Source: Roseomonas mucosa
Lineage (GTDB): Bacteria > Pseudomonadota > Alphaproteobacteria > Acetobacterales > Acetobacteraceae
Length of the DNA: 36,266 bases
Direction: 5' to 3'
NCBI GenBank assembly: GCA_945878375.1
Contig: CAMDWG010000026.1
Location: forward strand, 1 to 36,266
Positions 1 to 8,504 of this stretch are shown piece after piece (position 1 is the first letter of the stretch; every line of letters begins with the position of its first letter). Under the pieces are notes generated by a model. It was not told where the DNA came from. It searched no databases and saw only the letters and a list, made by a program, of their open reading frames with translations. Both the position numbers and the translations under genes were made by a program.

Positions 1-737
1 AGCGGCGCGTCGGTGGCTGGCGGGACGGGACGGGCGGGCTGTGCAGGAAGGTCCCGGGCCCCAGCCGGCACAGCCGCTCGCGCAGGCGCAGGCGCCACAG
101 CTGCGGGCGAGCCAACCTCGGCAAGATCGAGCGAGCGCGCCAGGGAAGCACGCGGGGCCTGCGCGATGGCAGTCACGAAGGACTCGGCATCGACAGGCAC
201 CACCTGACGTTGCGGCGTTGTCACCTGTACCTTCAGGTAGCGTCCCGCCGCCGCGCCCAGGCAGACCAGCGTGTGGACCTGCTGGCGTCCATATGTGCCT
301 TGCAGCCGCGCGCAGGACAGCGGTGCACCGTCGGGGATGGCTATTTCACTGCGCCCGCGCTCGGTGAGCCGCAGGCTGGTCCACGTGCCGGCCAGCGCCA
401 TCACCTCCGCCACGACGGTTGCGAATTCGCCAGCCAGGCGCGGGTCCCGATCCGTGATCATGCCCTGGCCGCCATCATAGAGGCTGACCGTGGCCACTGC
501 GGCGCGGGACGGCCCGAAATATTCTACCGCCGCCCCCTGTCCTGGGCGGTCGGCCTCAAGCCAGAAGGTGGCACCCCGACTGAAGCCGACGGCCTCTGCC
601 GGAAAGAGCCCGACCGCGGTTTCGAGCGTCGTGCCGCCGGCCGGGGGCGTGGTCTGGGCAGCGCGCTGCGCGCCCTCCTGCGCGGCACAGGCAACCGGCA
701 CCGCGAGGACCCCGAGCAGGAGGACAGGGCGACGCAT
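1..737 (-). CDS. Exported protein of unknown function, C-terminus cut by window edge
   Basis: The minus-strand frame is open from the ATG at 737 to base 1, so the 3' end lies outside the window; about 245 codons are visible. The N-terminus (MRRPVLLLGVLAVPVACAA, then QEG) is a good Sec signal peptide. The mature part is Ala/Pro-rich, with a short folded-looking segment (residues about 40-185) and a Pro/Ala-rich low-complexity tail. I do not recognise the family. The same frame stays open upstream to an ATG at 881 and would add a hydrophobic helix followed by RRYRNR, so a two-helix membrane start at 881, 785 or 770 is possible. I prefer 737 because of the clean signal peptide. None of the starts has a strong ribosome-binding site. 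Confidence 0.6.
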   Translation of the reverse strand, partial: MRRPVLLLGVLAVPVACAAQEGAQRAAQTTPPAGGTTLETAVGLFPAEAVGFSRGATFWLEADRPGQGAAVEYFGPSRAAVATVSLYDGGQGMITDRDPRLAGEFATVVAEVMALAGTWTSLRLTERGRSEIAIPDGAPLSCARLQGTYGRQQVHTLVCLGAAAGRYLKVQVTTPQRQVVPVDAESFVTAIAQAPRASLARSLDLAEVGSPAAVAPAPARAAVPAGARDLPAQPARPVPPATDAP

Positions 738-929
738 CCTATTGCGATACCGACGCAGCACCTGCAGCATTAGATAAGCCACCATTGTCGAGACTGCCAC
801 CAGGAACACTGTTACGAAGACCCAAAGCCCGATGGGGAAGGTCGCGATCCCTCTGGGACCAGCAATACATCGCAGCGGCATGAACAGGTTCCCGTAAGCA
901 TGGGGTACCTGCTCGGCGGCCTTGAGTGT

Positions 930-1039
930 GTATCTTTGATCATGCTGGCGACCACGTAAAGAATGACCAGCAGGCCAACCTAGGCGATCCAGCGATATTT
1001 TTCCAGCAGTTTGGCGATGACGGGCGCCGCCACGCTCAT
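930..1039 (-). pseudogene. Remnant of a TerC-like membrane protein C-terminus
   Basis: Read leftward, the frame gives VAAPVIAKLLEKYRWIA, a TAG stop at about 980, then VGLLVILYVVASMI in the same frame. A charged loop ending in RWIA followed at once by a hydrophobic helix is how the last membrane segment of TerC/YkoY-type proteins looks. Only this stub is present; nothing upstream in any frame gives the rest of a TerC protein. The in-frame TAG sits where a Trp codon (TGG) would be expected. It is called from pattern memory alone, so confidence is low. Confidence 0.3.
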
Positions 1040-1467
1040 CGGTTGTAGAAGTCTGCAATTAGTCTGACGGCCATCGACTTGGCGTGGCGGGTGGCCGAAG
1101 TGCCATTCGGCCCGAACCCTCAGCCGTTTCCCTCCAGGGCCAAAGCTGCGACCGGGCCGGTGGCGCGGTCCCAGAAGGCGGCAGCCATCTCGTCCATGTC
1201 CATCAGGCGCTGGACCGCCTCCGCATCGCCGGGAAGGCAGCGTAGCTTTGCGGTCCACCGTGGCGCTGACGCTGCCGACCCGAAAGAGCTCCATCGCCGC
1301 CGCATAGAGCCGCTCCAGGTAGACGTCCTCCGTGACCTACAATGCGTTGTCCACGCGCTCGGTCAGCTCAGTCACCTCGGCGACCAGGGTGTGCAGGCGC
1401 TGCGCCAAGCGGCTGCAGCTGCCTCACGCCGTCGATGTCCTGCCGGGCCCGTCCGGGCCCAAGGCGG
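1036..1467 (-). pseudogene. Decayed coding sequence downstream of the partition genes
   Basis: No intact frame crosses this stretch, but protein-like pieces lie in successive frames on the minus strand: a helical piece ending LTERVDNAL, a TAG at 1337-1339, then VYLERLYAAAMELFRVG, then in a shifted frame LMDMDEMAAAFWDRATG, then in another KSMAVRLIADFYNR and a stop. The amino-acid composition of each piece looks coding, while the frames change between them. This is what a gene with several indels looks like. I cannot name the family. Confidence 0.35.
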
Positions 1468-1851
1468 TCAGGCGGGGTTGCGCGCACTCCACTCCGTGAA
1501 GATGCGTTCGAGCAGCTCGACCTTCTTGCAGTCCTGCGCAGCGGCCGCGCGCTTGAAGGCGCGTCGGAAATCCGGCGTTACGCGGAAGTTCAGCGGCTCC
1601 GTCCGCGACTTGTCCGGCGCCCTGACCTGTGCCTTGCCCGGCGCCTTGCCCGCAACCTTGGTTGCCTTGGCCTTCTTCTCGCCGACCTTCTCGCGCTTGG
1701 CCCTGGGCTTGTCATCGGCCGATGCGCGCTCGGCGCGCAGCGCGCCGAGCGTGTCGCCGTGCGACGGCGGCGCACCCTTGCCGCGGGTTCGCGTCCGGGG
1801 CGGCTTCGCCGCCGCCGGTTGGGTGATCGGCTTATCCTCTGGGCTTGCCAT
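1468..1851 (-). CDS. Ribbon-helix-helix-like partition partner protein
   Basis: A 127-residue basic protein. Residues 1-80 are a Lys/Arg/Ala/Pro-rich disordered tail. The last 40 residues contain LNFRVTPDFRRAFKRAA followed by a second helix (VELLERIFTEW). This beta-strand plus two-helix pattern is that of ParG/Arc-type ribbon-helix-helix DNA-binding domains. The ATG at 1851 lies inside the end of the parA-like gene (overlap 20 bp), so the two are translationally coupled. In partition systems the small partner binds the centromere and the operator and stimulates the ATPase. The direct repeats at 2589-2617 are the obvious candidate target. The assignment rests on motif and context, with no search. 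Confidence 0.6.
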   Translation of the reverse strand: MASPEDKPITQPAAAKPPRTRTRGKGAPPSHGDTLGALRAERASADDKPRAKREKVGEKKAKATKVAGKAPGKAQVRAPDKSRTEPLNFRVTPDFRRAFKRAAAAQDCKKVELLERIFTEWSARNPA

Positions 1852-2512
1852 GCTTTGCTTCCTTCTCATGAGCAGCCTGGTTCTCGATGAACGCGATCGC
1901 GGCGGATGCGAAGGCTTGCGCTTTCGCCCGCAGCGATGGGTGGCGCGCCTCGGTCGCGACACGGCCTTCGTCATGGGCCCTGCGAAACCCGGCCCGTTCG
2001 GGCCAGGCGTTGGCCAGGCAGTGATATCCGGCTTCCGCGATGTAGCGCTTCGCTTCCGCAAGCTCGGATTCGGCGTCGCCGGCGCGGCACAGCGCCATGC
2101 CGATCCGTGCCCGCGTCACGCCGGCGCGGGTGAGCTCGTGGGCGAGGCGCACCGCCGGCAACAGATCATCCACCGCAAGGCCCGAGGGGATCAGCACCGC
2201 GGCGGCCGCCTCGGCGACCTCGAGCGTCTGCTGGTCGGCGAAGCCTCGCGCATCGAGCACCAGACAATCGGCTTCGGCCTGGCGCGCGCGCTTCAGCGCC
2301 TGCTTGACCGTTTCGCAGCCTTCGACGGTTATCGCTGGAAGGTACCCGGCCTCGGCGCGCCGGCGCGCCCACTCCAGCGATGTTGCCTGCATCACGTCGA
2401 GGTCGGCGAGCAGGACACGCCGTCCGCGTTCGGCGAACTCCCGCGCGAGCAATCGGGCGAGAGCGGATTTCGCGACGCCGCCCTTCTGCGACGCGCAGCC
2501 AACCACGAGCAC
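1832..2512 (-). CDS. parA: ParA-family partition ATPase
   Basis: A 226-residue ParA/MinD-type ATPase without an N-terminal DNA-binding extension, so of the small (type Ib, ParF-like) size class. The deviant Walker A is SQKGGVAKS at residues 8-16; the second signature Lys (K10) and the P-loop Lys (K15) are present, but the usual Gly before K15 is Ala14. Walker A' is LLADLDVMQATSLEW. A Walker-B-like strand is CLVLDARG. The start is GTG at 2512, with a GGGAG ribosome-binding sequence about 9 bp upstream. The gene is first of two with the ribbon-helix-helix partner, as in plasmid parFG loci. Such a pair beside decayed genes suggests an integrated or former plasmid segment; that is inference. Confidence 0.85.
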   Translation of the reverse strand: MLVVGCASQKGGVAKSALARLLAREFAERGRRVLLADLDVMQATSLEWARRRAEAGYLPAITVEGCETVKQALKRARQAEADCLVLDARGFADQQTLEVAEAAAAVLIPSGLAVDDLLPAVRLAHELTRAGVTRARIGMALCRAGDAESELAEAKRYIAEAGYHCLANAWPERAGFRRAHDEGRVATEARHPSLRAKAQAFASAAIAFIENQAAHEKEAKHGKPRG

Positions 2513-2588
2513 AGCCGATCACTCCCTTTCCCGGTTCCGCCGCGGCATCGGCGCCGCATGATCGATACCTAGCATGGCAATTTTTTTG

Positions 2589-2617
2589 CGTGCAAGCGTG
2601 CTTTCGTGCAGCCGTGT
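2589..2617. promoter_or_regulatory. Tandem CGTGC repeats with exact 8-bp spacing upstream of parA
   Basis: CGTGC occurs at 2589, 2597 and 2605 and CGTGT at 2613, each start exactly 8 bp after the last. CTTGC at 2621 would be a fifth, degenerate copy in phase. An AT-rich tract (2579-2587) lies on the parA side. The array is 77-105 bp upstream of the parA GTG. Ribbon-helix-helix partition proteins bind short, regularly spaced direct repeats that serve as both operator and centromere, so this is a candidate site for the partner at 1468-1851. Confidence 0.5.
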
Positions 2618-2763
2618 CGCCTTGCTTGGCGGACAGGGCTGGCAGACCAGGGCGCGCGCCATTCGCGGGCGACGCTGCGCCTGTCATCCAGCCTTCCCGG
2701 GCCCGTCATTCCATTGCCGCCGGAAGGGCCCACCATGGATTGTGGCAAGTGCGGAGTGCACCC

Positions 2764-3585
2764 GTGACCGAGCTTCCCATCGTTCCGCTGCCGAGGGTGT
2801 GGAACCCTGACGACCGAATCGGCGACATGCTCAAGGGCAAGCGTGGGCTCGTCGTCGGGGTCGCGAATGAGAGCTCGATCGCCTTCGGCTGCGCGGCGAA
2901 GCTGCGCGCTTTCGGCGCCGAACTCGCCGTCACTTGGCTGAACGACAAGGCCGAGCGCTTCGTCCGCCCCCTGGCCGAGCAGGTTCAGGCCTCGCTCATG
3001 ATGCCGCTCGACGTCGACCAGCCCGGGCAACTCGAGGCCGTGTTCGGGCGCATCGCGGACGAGTGGGGCAGGCTCGACTTCGTCATCCACTCCATCGCCT
3101 TCGCCCCGCGCGACGACCTGCACGGGCGGGTGGTGGACTGCTCGGCCGAGGGCTTCACCCATGCGATGCGCGTCTCCTGCTGGTCCTTCCTGCGCATGGC
3201 GAAGCTCGCCGAGCCGCTGATGACCGAGGGCGGCGTGCTGGTGACGATGAGCTACTACGGCGCCGAGAAGGTGGTCGGGAACTACAACGTCATGGGCCCG
3301 GTGAAGGCTGCGCTGGAGGCCAGCGTGCGCTACGCCGCGGCCGAGCTTGGGCCGAAGGGCATCCGCGCCTTCGCCGTCTCTCCGGGCCCGCTCAAGACCC
3401 GCGCGGCGAGCGGCATCGCGCATTTCGACGAGCTGGTCGACATGGCGCAGAGCCGCGCGCCGGCGCAGCGGCTTGTGGACATCGCGGAAGTCGGACGGGT
3501 CGTGGCCTTCCTGGTCGGCGGCGCGTCCTCGGGCATGACCGGCGACACGATCTATGTCGACGGCGGCCTGCACAACATGGCCTGA
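2764..3585 (+). CDS. fabI: FabI-type enoyl-ACP reductase
   Basis: A short-chain-dehydrogenase fold protein of the NAD(P)H-dependent enoyl-ACP reductase type. With the GTG start it is 273 residues. The FabI nucleotide-binding pattern GVANESSIA follows the first strand, and the catalytic segment reads MSYYGAEK...NYNVMGPVK, giving Tyr164, Tyr174 and Lys181 with the FabI-specific Tyr-x6-Lys spacing. I chose GTG 2764 because GGAG lies 7 bp upstream; ATG 2827 would give a 252-residue core with a weaker site. It stands first in a cluster with a CoA-transferase, a MaoC-phosphotransacetylase and acetate kinase rather than with fatty-acid synthesis genes. It may therefore be a specialised paralogue acting on short acyl chains. 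Confidence 0.88.
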   Translation: MTELPIVPLPRVWNPDDRIGDMLKGKRGLVVGVANESSIAFGCAAKLRAFGAELAVTWLNDKAERFVRPLAEQVQASLMMPLDVDQPGQLEAVFGRIADEWGRLDFVIHSIAFAPRDDLHGRVVDCSAEGFTHAMRVSCWSFLRMAKLAEPLMTEGGVLVTMSYYGAEKVVGNYNVMGPVKAALEASVRYAAAELGPKGIRAFAVSPGPLKTRAASGIAHFDELVDMAQSRAPAQRLVDIAEVGRVVAFLVGGASSGMTGDTIYVDGGLHNMA

Positions 3586-3595
3586 GGAGCGACGG

Positions 3596-4252
3596 ATGCA
3601 GCGCAGGGCCATCACGGCGGCCGAGGCCGCCCGACTGATCCCGGACGGATCGAGCGTGATGTTCGGCGGCTTCATGGCCGTCGGCACGCCGGAGCGCATC
3701 GTGGACGCGCTGGTCGCGCGCGGGGCGCGAGACCTCACCATCATCGGCAACGACACCGCGCGCCCCGGCGTCGGCGTCGGCAAGCTGATCGATGCCGGCT
3801 GCGTCGCGAAGTGCATCGTCAGCCATATCGGCACCAACCCGGTGACGCAGAAGAAGATGCTGGCCGGCGAGATGCAGGTGGAACTGGTGCCGCAGGGCAC
3901 GCTGGCCGAGCGCATCCGCGCCGGCGGGGCGGGACTAGGCGGCGTGCTGACGCCGACCGGCGTCGGCACCGCGGTGGAGGACGGCAAGCAGGTGATCGAG
4001 ACCGGTGGCCGACGTTACCTGCTGGAGACCGCGCTGGTCGCCGATGTCGCGATCATCCTCGCGCACGAGGCCGACTACAATTTCAACCTGACCTACCGGC
4101 TGACGGCGATGAACTTCAACCCGGTGATCGCGCTCGCCGCGAAGCTGGTGCTCGCCGAGCCCAACGAGATCGTACCGGTCGGCGTGATCCCGCCCGATGC
4201 GGTGCGCACCCCGGGTGTCCTGGTCAACCACCTGCTGGAGCGGCGGCAATGA
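3596..4252 (+). CDS. CoA-transferase family I, subunit A
   Basis: 218 residues, alpha subunit of a 3-oxoacid/acetate CoA-transferase (AtoD/ScoA type). The N-terminal segment [22 protein letters not shown] is shown here only by its key parts: the glycine-rich FGGF and the GTPE turn. The oxyanion region follows (VSHIGTNP). The C-terminal part holds [10 protein letters not shown], near the family's usual NxRY region. The ATG is 11 bp after the fabI stop with GAGG just upstream. Its stop overlaps the start of the B subunit gene (ATGA), the usual arrangement for an obligate heterodimer. The enzyme moves CoA between a short acyl-CoA and a carboxylic acid; the substrate cannot be read from sequence. 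Confidence 0.9.
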   Translation: MQRRAITAAEAARLIPDGSSVMFGGFMAVGTPERIVDALVARGARDLTIIGNDTARPGVGVGKLIDAGCVAKCIVSHIGTNPVTQKKMLAGEMQVELVPQGTLAERIRAGGAGLGGVLTPTGVGTAVEDGKQVIETGGRRYLLETALVADVAIILAHEADYNFNLTYRLTAMNFNPVIALAAKLVLAEPNEIVPVGVIPPDAVRTPGVLVNHLLERRQ

Positions 4253-4911
4253 GCATGGACGCCAAGGTCATCATCGCGCGGCGTGTCGCGCAGGAACTGC
4301 GCGACAACACGCTGGCCAATCTGGGCATCGGCCTGCCCACCCTGGTGGCGCGCTACATCCCCGACGGCATCAGCGTCCATTTCCAGAGCGAGAACGGCAT
4401 CATCGGCTTCGGCGCGCCGCCGCCCACCGGCATGGAGGACCCGAACCTGACCGATGCCGGCGGCGGCTTCATCAGCGCGCTGCCCGGCGCCGCCTCCTTC
4501 GACAGCGCGATGAGCTTCATGCTGATCCGCGGCGGGCATCTCGACATGACGGTGCTGGGCGGGCTGCAGGTGGATGCGTGCGGACGCCTCGCGAATTGGA
4601 TGGTGCCGGGCAAGCTCGTGCCCGGCATGGGCGGTGCGATGGACCTGGTCGCCGGCGCGCGGCGGGTCGTGGTGGCGATGCAGCATGCCGCCCGCGGCGA
4701 GAGCAAGATCGTGCCGACACTGACCCTGCCGCCGACCTCGGTGCGGCCCGTGACGCTGATCGTCACCGACCTTGCGGTGATCGAGCCGACAGCCGACGGG
4801 CTGCTCCTGAAGGAGCGCGCGCCGGGCGTGAGCGTGGCGACGGTGCTCGAGGCAACCGCGGCGACGCTGATCGTCGCAGGCGACGTGCCCGAAATGGCCC
4901 TTGGCGTGTGA
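4249..4911 (+). CDS. CoA-transferase family I, subunit B
   Basis: 220 residues, beta subunit carrying the catalytic glutamate in SENGIIGFG. The family uses this Glu to form the covalent glutamyl-CoA thioester. [11 protein letters not shown] and [11 protein letters not shown] follow, both typical of AtoA/ScoB. It overlaps the A subunit gene by 4 bp and is followed 13 bp later by the MaoC-phosphotransacetylase gene. The pair could activate acetoacetate or another short acid with acetyl-CoA or succinyl-CoA. The 3-hydroxybutyrate dehydrogenase gene at 12818-13600 makes acetoacetate a sensible candidate, by inference. Confidence 0.9.
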   Translation: MSMDAKVIIARRVAQELRDNTLANLGIGLPTLVARYIPDGISVHFQSENGIIGFGAPPPTGMEDPNLTDAGGGFISALPGAASFDSAMSFMLIRGGHLDMTVLGGLQVDACGRLANWMVPGKLVPGMGGAMDLVAGARRVVVAMQHAARGESKIVPTLTLPPTSVRPVTLIVTDLAVIEPTADGLLLKERAPGVSVATVLEATAATLIVAGDVPEMALGV

Positions 4912-4924
4912 CGGAGGAAGAGCC

Positions 4925-6337
4925 ATGACACCCCGCGACCTGATCGGCCACAGCTACGACGACCTGACGATCGGCCAGACCGCCAGCCTCGAGCGGGTCT
5001 GCACGGACAACGACCTGGTTGTCTTCGCGCATGCCTCGGGCAACCTGAACCCGCGCCACCTGCCCGCGCTGGCCGAGAAGGTGACCGGCGAGAAGGCGGT
5101 GGCGCCGGCGATGTGGGGCGGCTCGCTTTTCTCAGCGCTGCTCGGCAATGTCCTGCCCGGGCCGGGTACGGCCTATCTCCGCCAGACGCTGAACTTCCAC
5201 AACCGCGCCCATCCCGGCGACAGGCTGACCGTGACGGTCACCGTGCGGGAGAAGCGGCCCGACCGCCGGGTGGACCTGGAATGCCGCCTGGTGCGCGACG
5301 ACGGCACCCTGATTGCCGACGGCATGGCGGAGGTGAAGGCGCCGGCGACCCGGCTGACCGCCGACGACGTCATGCTGCCCGGCCTCGCGCTGCGCAAGCG
5401 CGGCAAGTTCGAGAAGCTGCTGGCGGCCTGCAACGGCGTACCGGCGACGCCGACCGCGGTGGTGGCGCCCACCGACGCGAACTCGCTCGGCGGCGCCTGG
5501 GAAGCCGCGAAGCAGAAGCTGATCGAGCCGATCCTGGTCGGGCCGGAGGCGAAGATCCGCGCGGTGGCCGCGACGATCGGCTGGGATCTCGAAGGCGTGC
5601 GGATCGTCGACACGCAGGACGAGCACGCCGCGCCGGCTCGCGCCGTCGCCATGGTGCATGAAGGCATCGCAGCAGCTGTCATGAAGGGCAACATCCACTC
5701 CGACGAGGTGCTGAAGCATGTGACGAAGAGCGATGGCGGCCTGCGCGCCGGTCGGCGCATCAGCCATGTCTTCGTGCTCGACTTCCCAGGGCGCGAGGGG
5801 CCGCTGCTGATCAGCGATGCCGCGATCAACATCGCGCCCGACCTGACCACCAAGGCCGACATCGTGCAGAACGCGATCGACCTTGCGCAGGCCATCGGCC
5901 TGTCGCTGCCCAAGGTCGGCATCCTGTCCGCGGTGGAGACGGTGAACGTCGCCATCCCCTCGACGCTCGACGCGGCGATCCTGTCCAAGATGGCTGATCG
6001 TGGCCAGATCAAGGGCGGCATCGTGGACGGGCCGCTGGCGATGGACAATGCGGTGGATATCGAGGCCGCGAAGACCAAGGGCATCGTCGGCATGGTCGCC
6101 GGCCACGCCGATGTGCTGATCGCGCCCAACCTTGAAGCGGGCAACATACTGGCCAAGCAACTGGTGTTCATGTCGGACGCCGACACCGGCGGCCTTGTCG
6201 TCGGCGCCAAGGCGCCGGTGATGCTGACCAGCCGCGCCGACGACGAGTACGCAAGGCTCATGTCGGCCGCGCTGGCGGTGCTCTACAGCCACTGGCAGAA
6301 GACCGGCCAGAGCCTGGTGCAGGCCGAGGTGGCGTGA
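4925..6337 (+). CDS. Bifunctional MaoC-like hydratase / phosphate acyltransferase
   Basis: 470 residues in two parts. Residues 1-140 are a MaoC-like hot-dog domain with the hydratase segment DLVVFAHASGNLNPRH. Residues 160-470 are a phosphate acetyl/butyryltransferase domain, with late motifs DGPLAMDNAV and VLIAPNLEAGN. Fusions of this kind are annotated as bifunctional enoyl-CoA hydratase/phosphate acetyltransferase in rhizobia and relatives. The second domain would convert acyl-CoA plus phosphate to acyl-phosphate, feeding the kinase encoded next. In MaoC the catalytic Asp/His lie in D-x4-H; here the spacing is D-x5-H followed by N-x3-H, so hydratase activity is uncertain. The TGA stop shares its A with the next ATG. 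Confidence 0.9.
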   Translation: MTPRDLIGHSYDDLTIGQTASLERVCTDNDLVVFAHASGNLNPRHLPALAEKVTGEKAVAPAMWGGSLFSALLGNVLPGPGTAYLRQTLNFHNRAHPGDRLTVTVTVREKRPDRRVDLECRLVRDDGTLIADGMAEVKAPATRLTADDVMLPGLALRKRGKFEKLLAACNGVPATPTAVVAPTDANSLGGAWEAAKQKLIEPILVGPEAKIRAVAATIGWDLEGVRIVDTQDEHAAPARAVAMVHEGIAAAVMKGNIHSDEVLKHVTKSDGGLRAGRRISHVFVLDFPGREGPLLISDAAINIAPDLTTKADIVQNAIDLAQAIGLSLPKVGILSAVETVNVAIPSTLDAAILSKMADRGQIKGGIVDGPLAMDNAVDIEAAKTKGIVGMVAGHADVLIAPNLEAGNILAKQLVFMSDADTGGLVVGAKAPVMLTSRADDEYARLMSAALAVLYSHWQKTGQSLVQAEVA

Positions 6338-7530
6338 TGGACGGCATCGTCCTCGTGCTCAACGCCGGCTCTTCCTCGCTGAAGTTCGCCGCCTTCGCGG
6401 TGGCCGACGGAGCGCTCACCGAGCGCAACGCCGGGCAGGTCGAAGGCATCGGCGCCGCGCCGCGCTTCACCGCCAAGGACGCCGCCAGCAGGAAGGTCGC
6501 CGAACAGGCCTGGGAGGGCGGCGGCGCGCCGGCCAACCACGCTGCCGCCCTCGGCGAGATCATCGGCTGGCTCGAAGGCACCCTGCAGGGCAGCCCGGTG
6601 GTCGCCGTCGGTCACCGCGTCGTGCATGGCGGTCCGGATTTCGCCGCGCCGATGCTGATCGACCTCAGCGTCATGGCGGAGCTGCAGGACTTGGTGCCGC
6701 TGGCGCCGCTGCACCAGCCGCACAACCTGGCGGGCATCGCCGCGGCGGCCAAGCGCTTCCGCGGCGTGCCGCAGGTCGCCTGCTTCGACACGGCCTTCCA
6801 CCGCACCCAGCCCTTCGTCGCCGACAGCTTCGGCTTGCCGGTCGAGTTCCACGCCCAGGGCGTCCGCCGCTACGGGTTCCACGGCCTGTCCTACGAATAC
6901 ATCGCGCGGCGCATCGCCATGGAGGAACCCGCGCTCGGCGCCGGGAAACTGGTGGTGGCGCATCTCGGCAACGGCTCGTCGCTTTGCGCCATCGCCGGCG
7001 GCCAGGCACAGGCCAGCAGCATGGGCTTCACCGCGCTGGACGGCGTGCCCATGGGCACGCGCTGCGGCCAGCTCGATCCTGGCGTTGTCTTGCACATGAT
7101 CGACACGCTGAAGATGACCACCGCCGACGTCACGAAGCTGCTCTATGGCAATAGCGGCCTGAAGGGACTGTCCGGCATCTCGCAGGATGTGCGCGAGATC
7201 GAGGCCGCGGGCGGCGCGGCCGCGGAGCGTGCGCTCGGCTACTTCGCCTACCGGGTCCGCCGCGAGATCGCGGCGCTCGCCGCCGCCATCGGCGGGATCG
7301 ACGCGCTGGTCTTCACCGCCGGCATCGGCGAGAATGCGCGGGGCCTGCGGGCGCGGATCTGCGAGAACCTCGGCTTCATCGGCATCGCCCTGGACCCCGG
7401 CCGCAACGCGGCGAACGAGCCCGAGATCTCGTCCCCGGGTTCCCCCGTGCGCGTGCTGGTGCGCCGCACCGACGAGGAACGGATGATCGCGGAGCACACG
7501 CTGGGCGTCGTGGCCGGCCGGCCGGGGTGA
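6337..7530 (+). CDS. ackA: Acetate/propionate kinase
   Basis: 397 residues, full length for the family. The ASKHA-fold landmarks are in order: VLNAGSSSLKF at the N-terminus (phosphate-1 loop), CFDTAFHRTQP (catalytic Asp region), RRYGFHGLSYEYI, HLGNGSSLCAI, and FTAGIGENARGLR near the C-terminus. It transfers phosphate from acyl-phosphate to ADP, yielding ATP and the free acid. Its start overlaps the stop of the phosphotransacetylase gene by one base, so the two steps are made together. A GTG three bases earlier (6334) is an alternative start. The acetyl-phosphate level this pair sets could also affect signalling. Confidence 0.95.
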   Translation: MDGIVLVLNAGSSSLKFAAFAVADGALTERNAGQVEGIGAAPRFTAKDAASRKVAEQAWEGGGAPANHAAALGEIIGWLEGTLQGSPVVAVGHRVVHGGPDFAAPMLIDLSVMAELQDLVPLAPLHQPHNLAGIAAAAKRFRGVPQVACFDTAFHRTQPFVADSFGLPVEFHAQGVRRYGFHGLSYEYIARRIAMEEPALGAGKLVVAHLGNGSSLCAIAGGQAQASSMGFTALDGVPMGTRCGQLDPGVVLHMIDTLKMTTADVTKLLYGNSGLKGLSGISQDVREIEAAGGAAAERALGYFAYRVRREIAALAAAIGGIDALVFTAGIGENARGLRARICENLGFIGIALDPGRNAANEPEISSPGSPVRVLVRRTDEERMIAEHTLGVVAGRPG

Positions 7531-7640
7531 TCGTTCCCGGCACCGCATGACAGATCCATGAAGCCTTGCGCGGCGTGCAACCAGGCGCTTGCGTCGCGCC
7601 GCCGCACGACGTCGGATTGCGGTGTGGGACGGGGATCGGC

Positions 7641-8504
7641 ATGAGCGCGCAGTCGCTGCTCTGCGGGGCGAGGGCAGCCGAAGCGCAACTGCTTGCGCGC
7701 CGCGCCGCCGCGCCTGACACCGAGGGCGCCGTGCTCGCCGCGCTGGCCGCTGCCTGCGGCCGCGTCGTGCCCGACGATCTCGCCGCCGCTGGCCGCGCCA
7801 TCGCCGCCGCCGCGCAGGCGCATGGCGAGAGCTTCGCATCCGGCGCCGAGCCGGCCTATCACGACCGGCACCATCAGGCGGAGGCGACGCTCTGCGCCGG
7901 CTGGCTTTCGGCCGCGGCGCGCCGGCCGGGGCTGCTGCAACCGCGCGAGGCCGGGTTGCTCGTGCTCGCCATGGCCGGGCACGACCTGTTGCATGAGGGT
8001 AGTGCCGGCGACCCGCCGGGCGCGCTGGAGCAGCGTTCTGCGACCGCGACGCAGCGCCTCGCCGCGTCGCTGCCCGAGGCGGAGCGCGCGGAGATCGCGC
8101 GTCTGATCCTGGCCACCGCGCAGGGGGCCACGCCCTCCGATCTCACCGCCCGGATGGCGCGCGAGGCCGATCTCTTCGGCAGCCTTACCCCCACCCTCGG
8201 CTGGCGCCTGAGCCATGCCTTGGCCGAGGAGCGGCGCGCGGCGGGAGTTCCCGGCGCCGATGCCATCGCGACCCATGGCGGGCGGCTTGCGCTGCTGGGC
8301 GTGCTGCCGGCGATGACGCCGCCGGCCGTGGAACTCGGCCTGGACGCCATCCGGCAGATCCAGCGCGAAGCGCTGCGGCTTGCGGGCGGGGCTTCCAGCG
8401 CGGCGGAAGGCGCGGCGCGGCTCGACGCCATGCCGGCGGAGGAGGCGGGGTGGCGCTGGGACGAGGCCCTTGCGGCGCTCGGCCTGCCAGGGTTGCCGCC
8501 ATGA
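7641..8504 (+). CDS. PDEase-like HD phosphohydrolase
   Basis: 287 residues. The segment AYHDRHHQAEATL (residues about 73-85), then MAGHDLLHEG about 40 residues later, and a late EADLFGS match the spaced His/Asp metal-ligand pattern of class I cyclic-nucleotide phosphodiesterases (YHN-x3-H ... HD-x2-H ... D). The second position of YHN is Asp here. No membrane segment is seen. The ATG is preceded by a purine-rich GGGGAT. Its stop overlaps the start of the adenylate cyclase gene (ATGA), strongly suggesting that one gene makes and the other breaks the same nucleotide. Other HD hydrolase activities cannot be excluded. Confidence 0.7.
   Translation: MSAQSLLCGARAAEAQLLARRAAAPDTEGAVLAALAAACGRVVPDDLAAAGRAIAAAAQAHGESFASGAEPAYHDRHHQAEATLCAGWLSAAARRPGLLQPREAGLLVLAMAGHDLLHEGSAGDPPGALEQRSATATQRLAASLPEAERAEIARLILATAQGATPSDLTARMAREADLFGSLTPTLGWRLSHALAEERRAAGVPGADAIATHGGRLALLGVLPAMTPPAVELGLDAIRQIQREALRLAGGASSAAEGAARLDAMPAEEAGWRWDEALAALGLPGLPP

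Noticed and set aside
233-737. Apparent frameshift in the first gene
   Set aside because: Base-by-base re-reading shows one continuous frame from 737 to the window edge.
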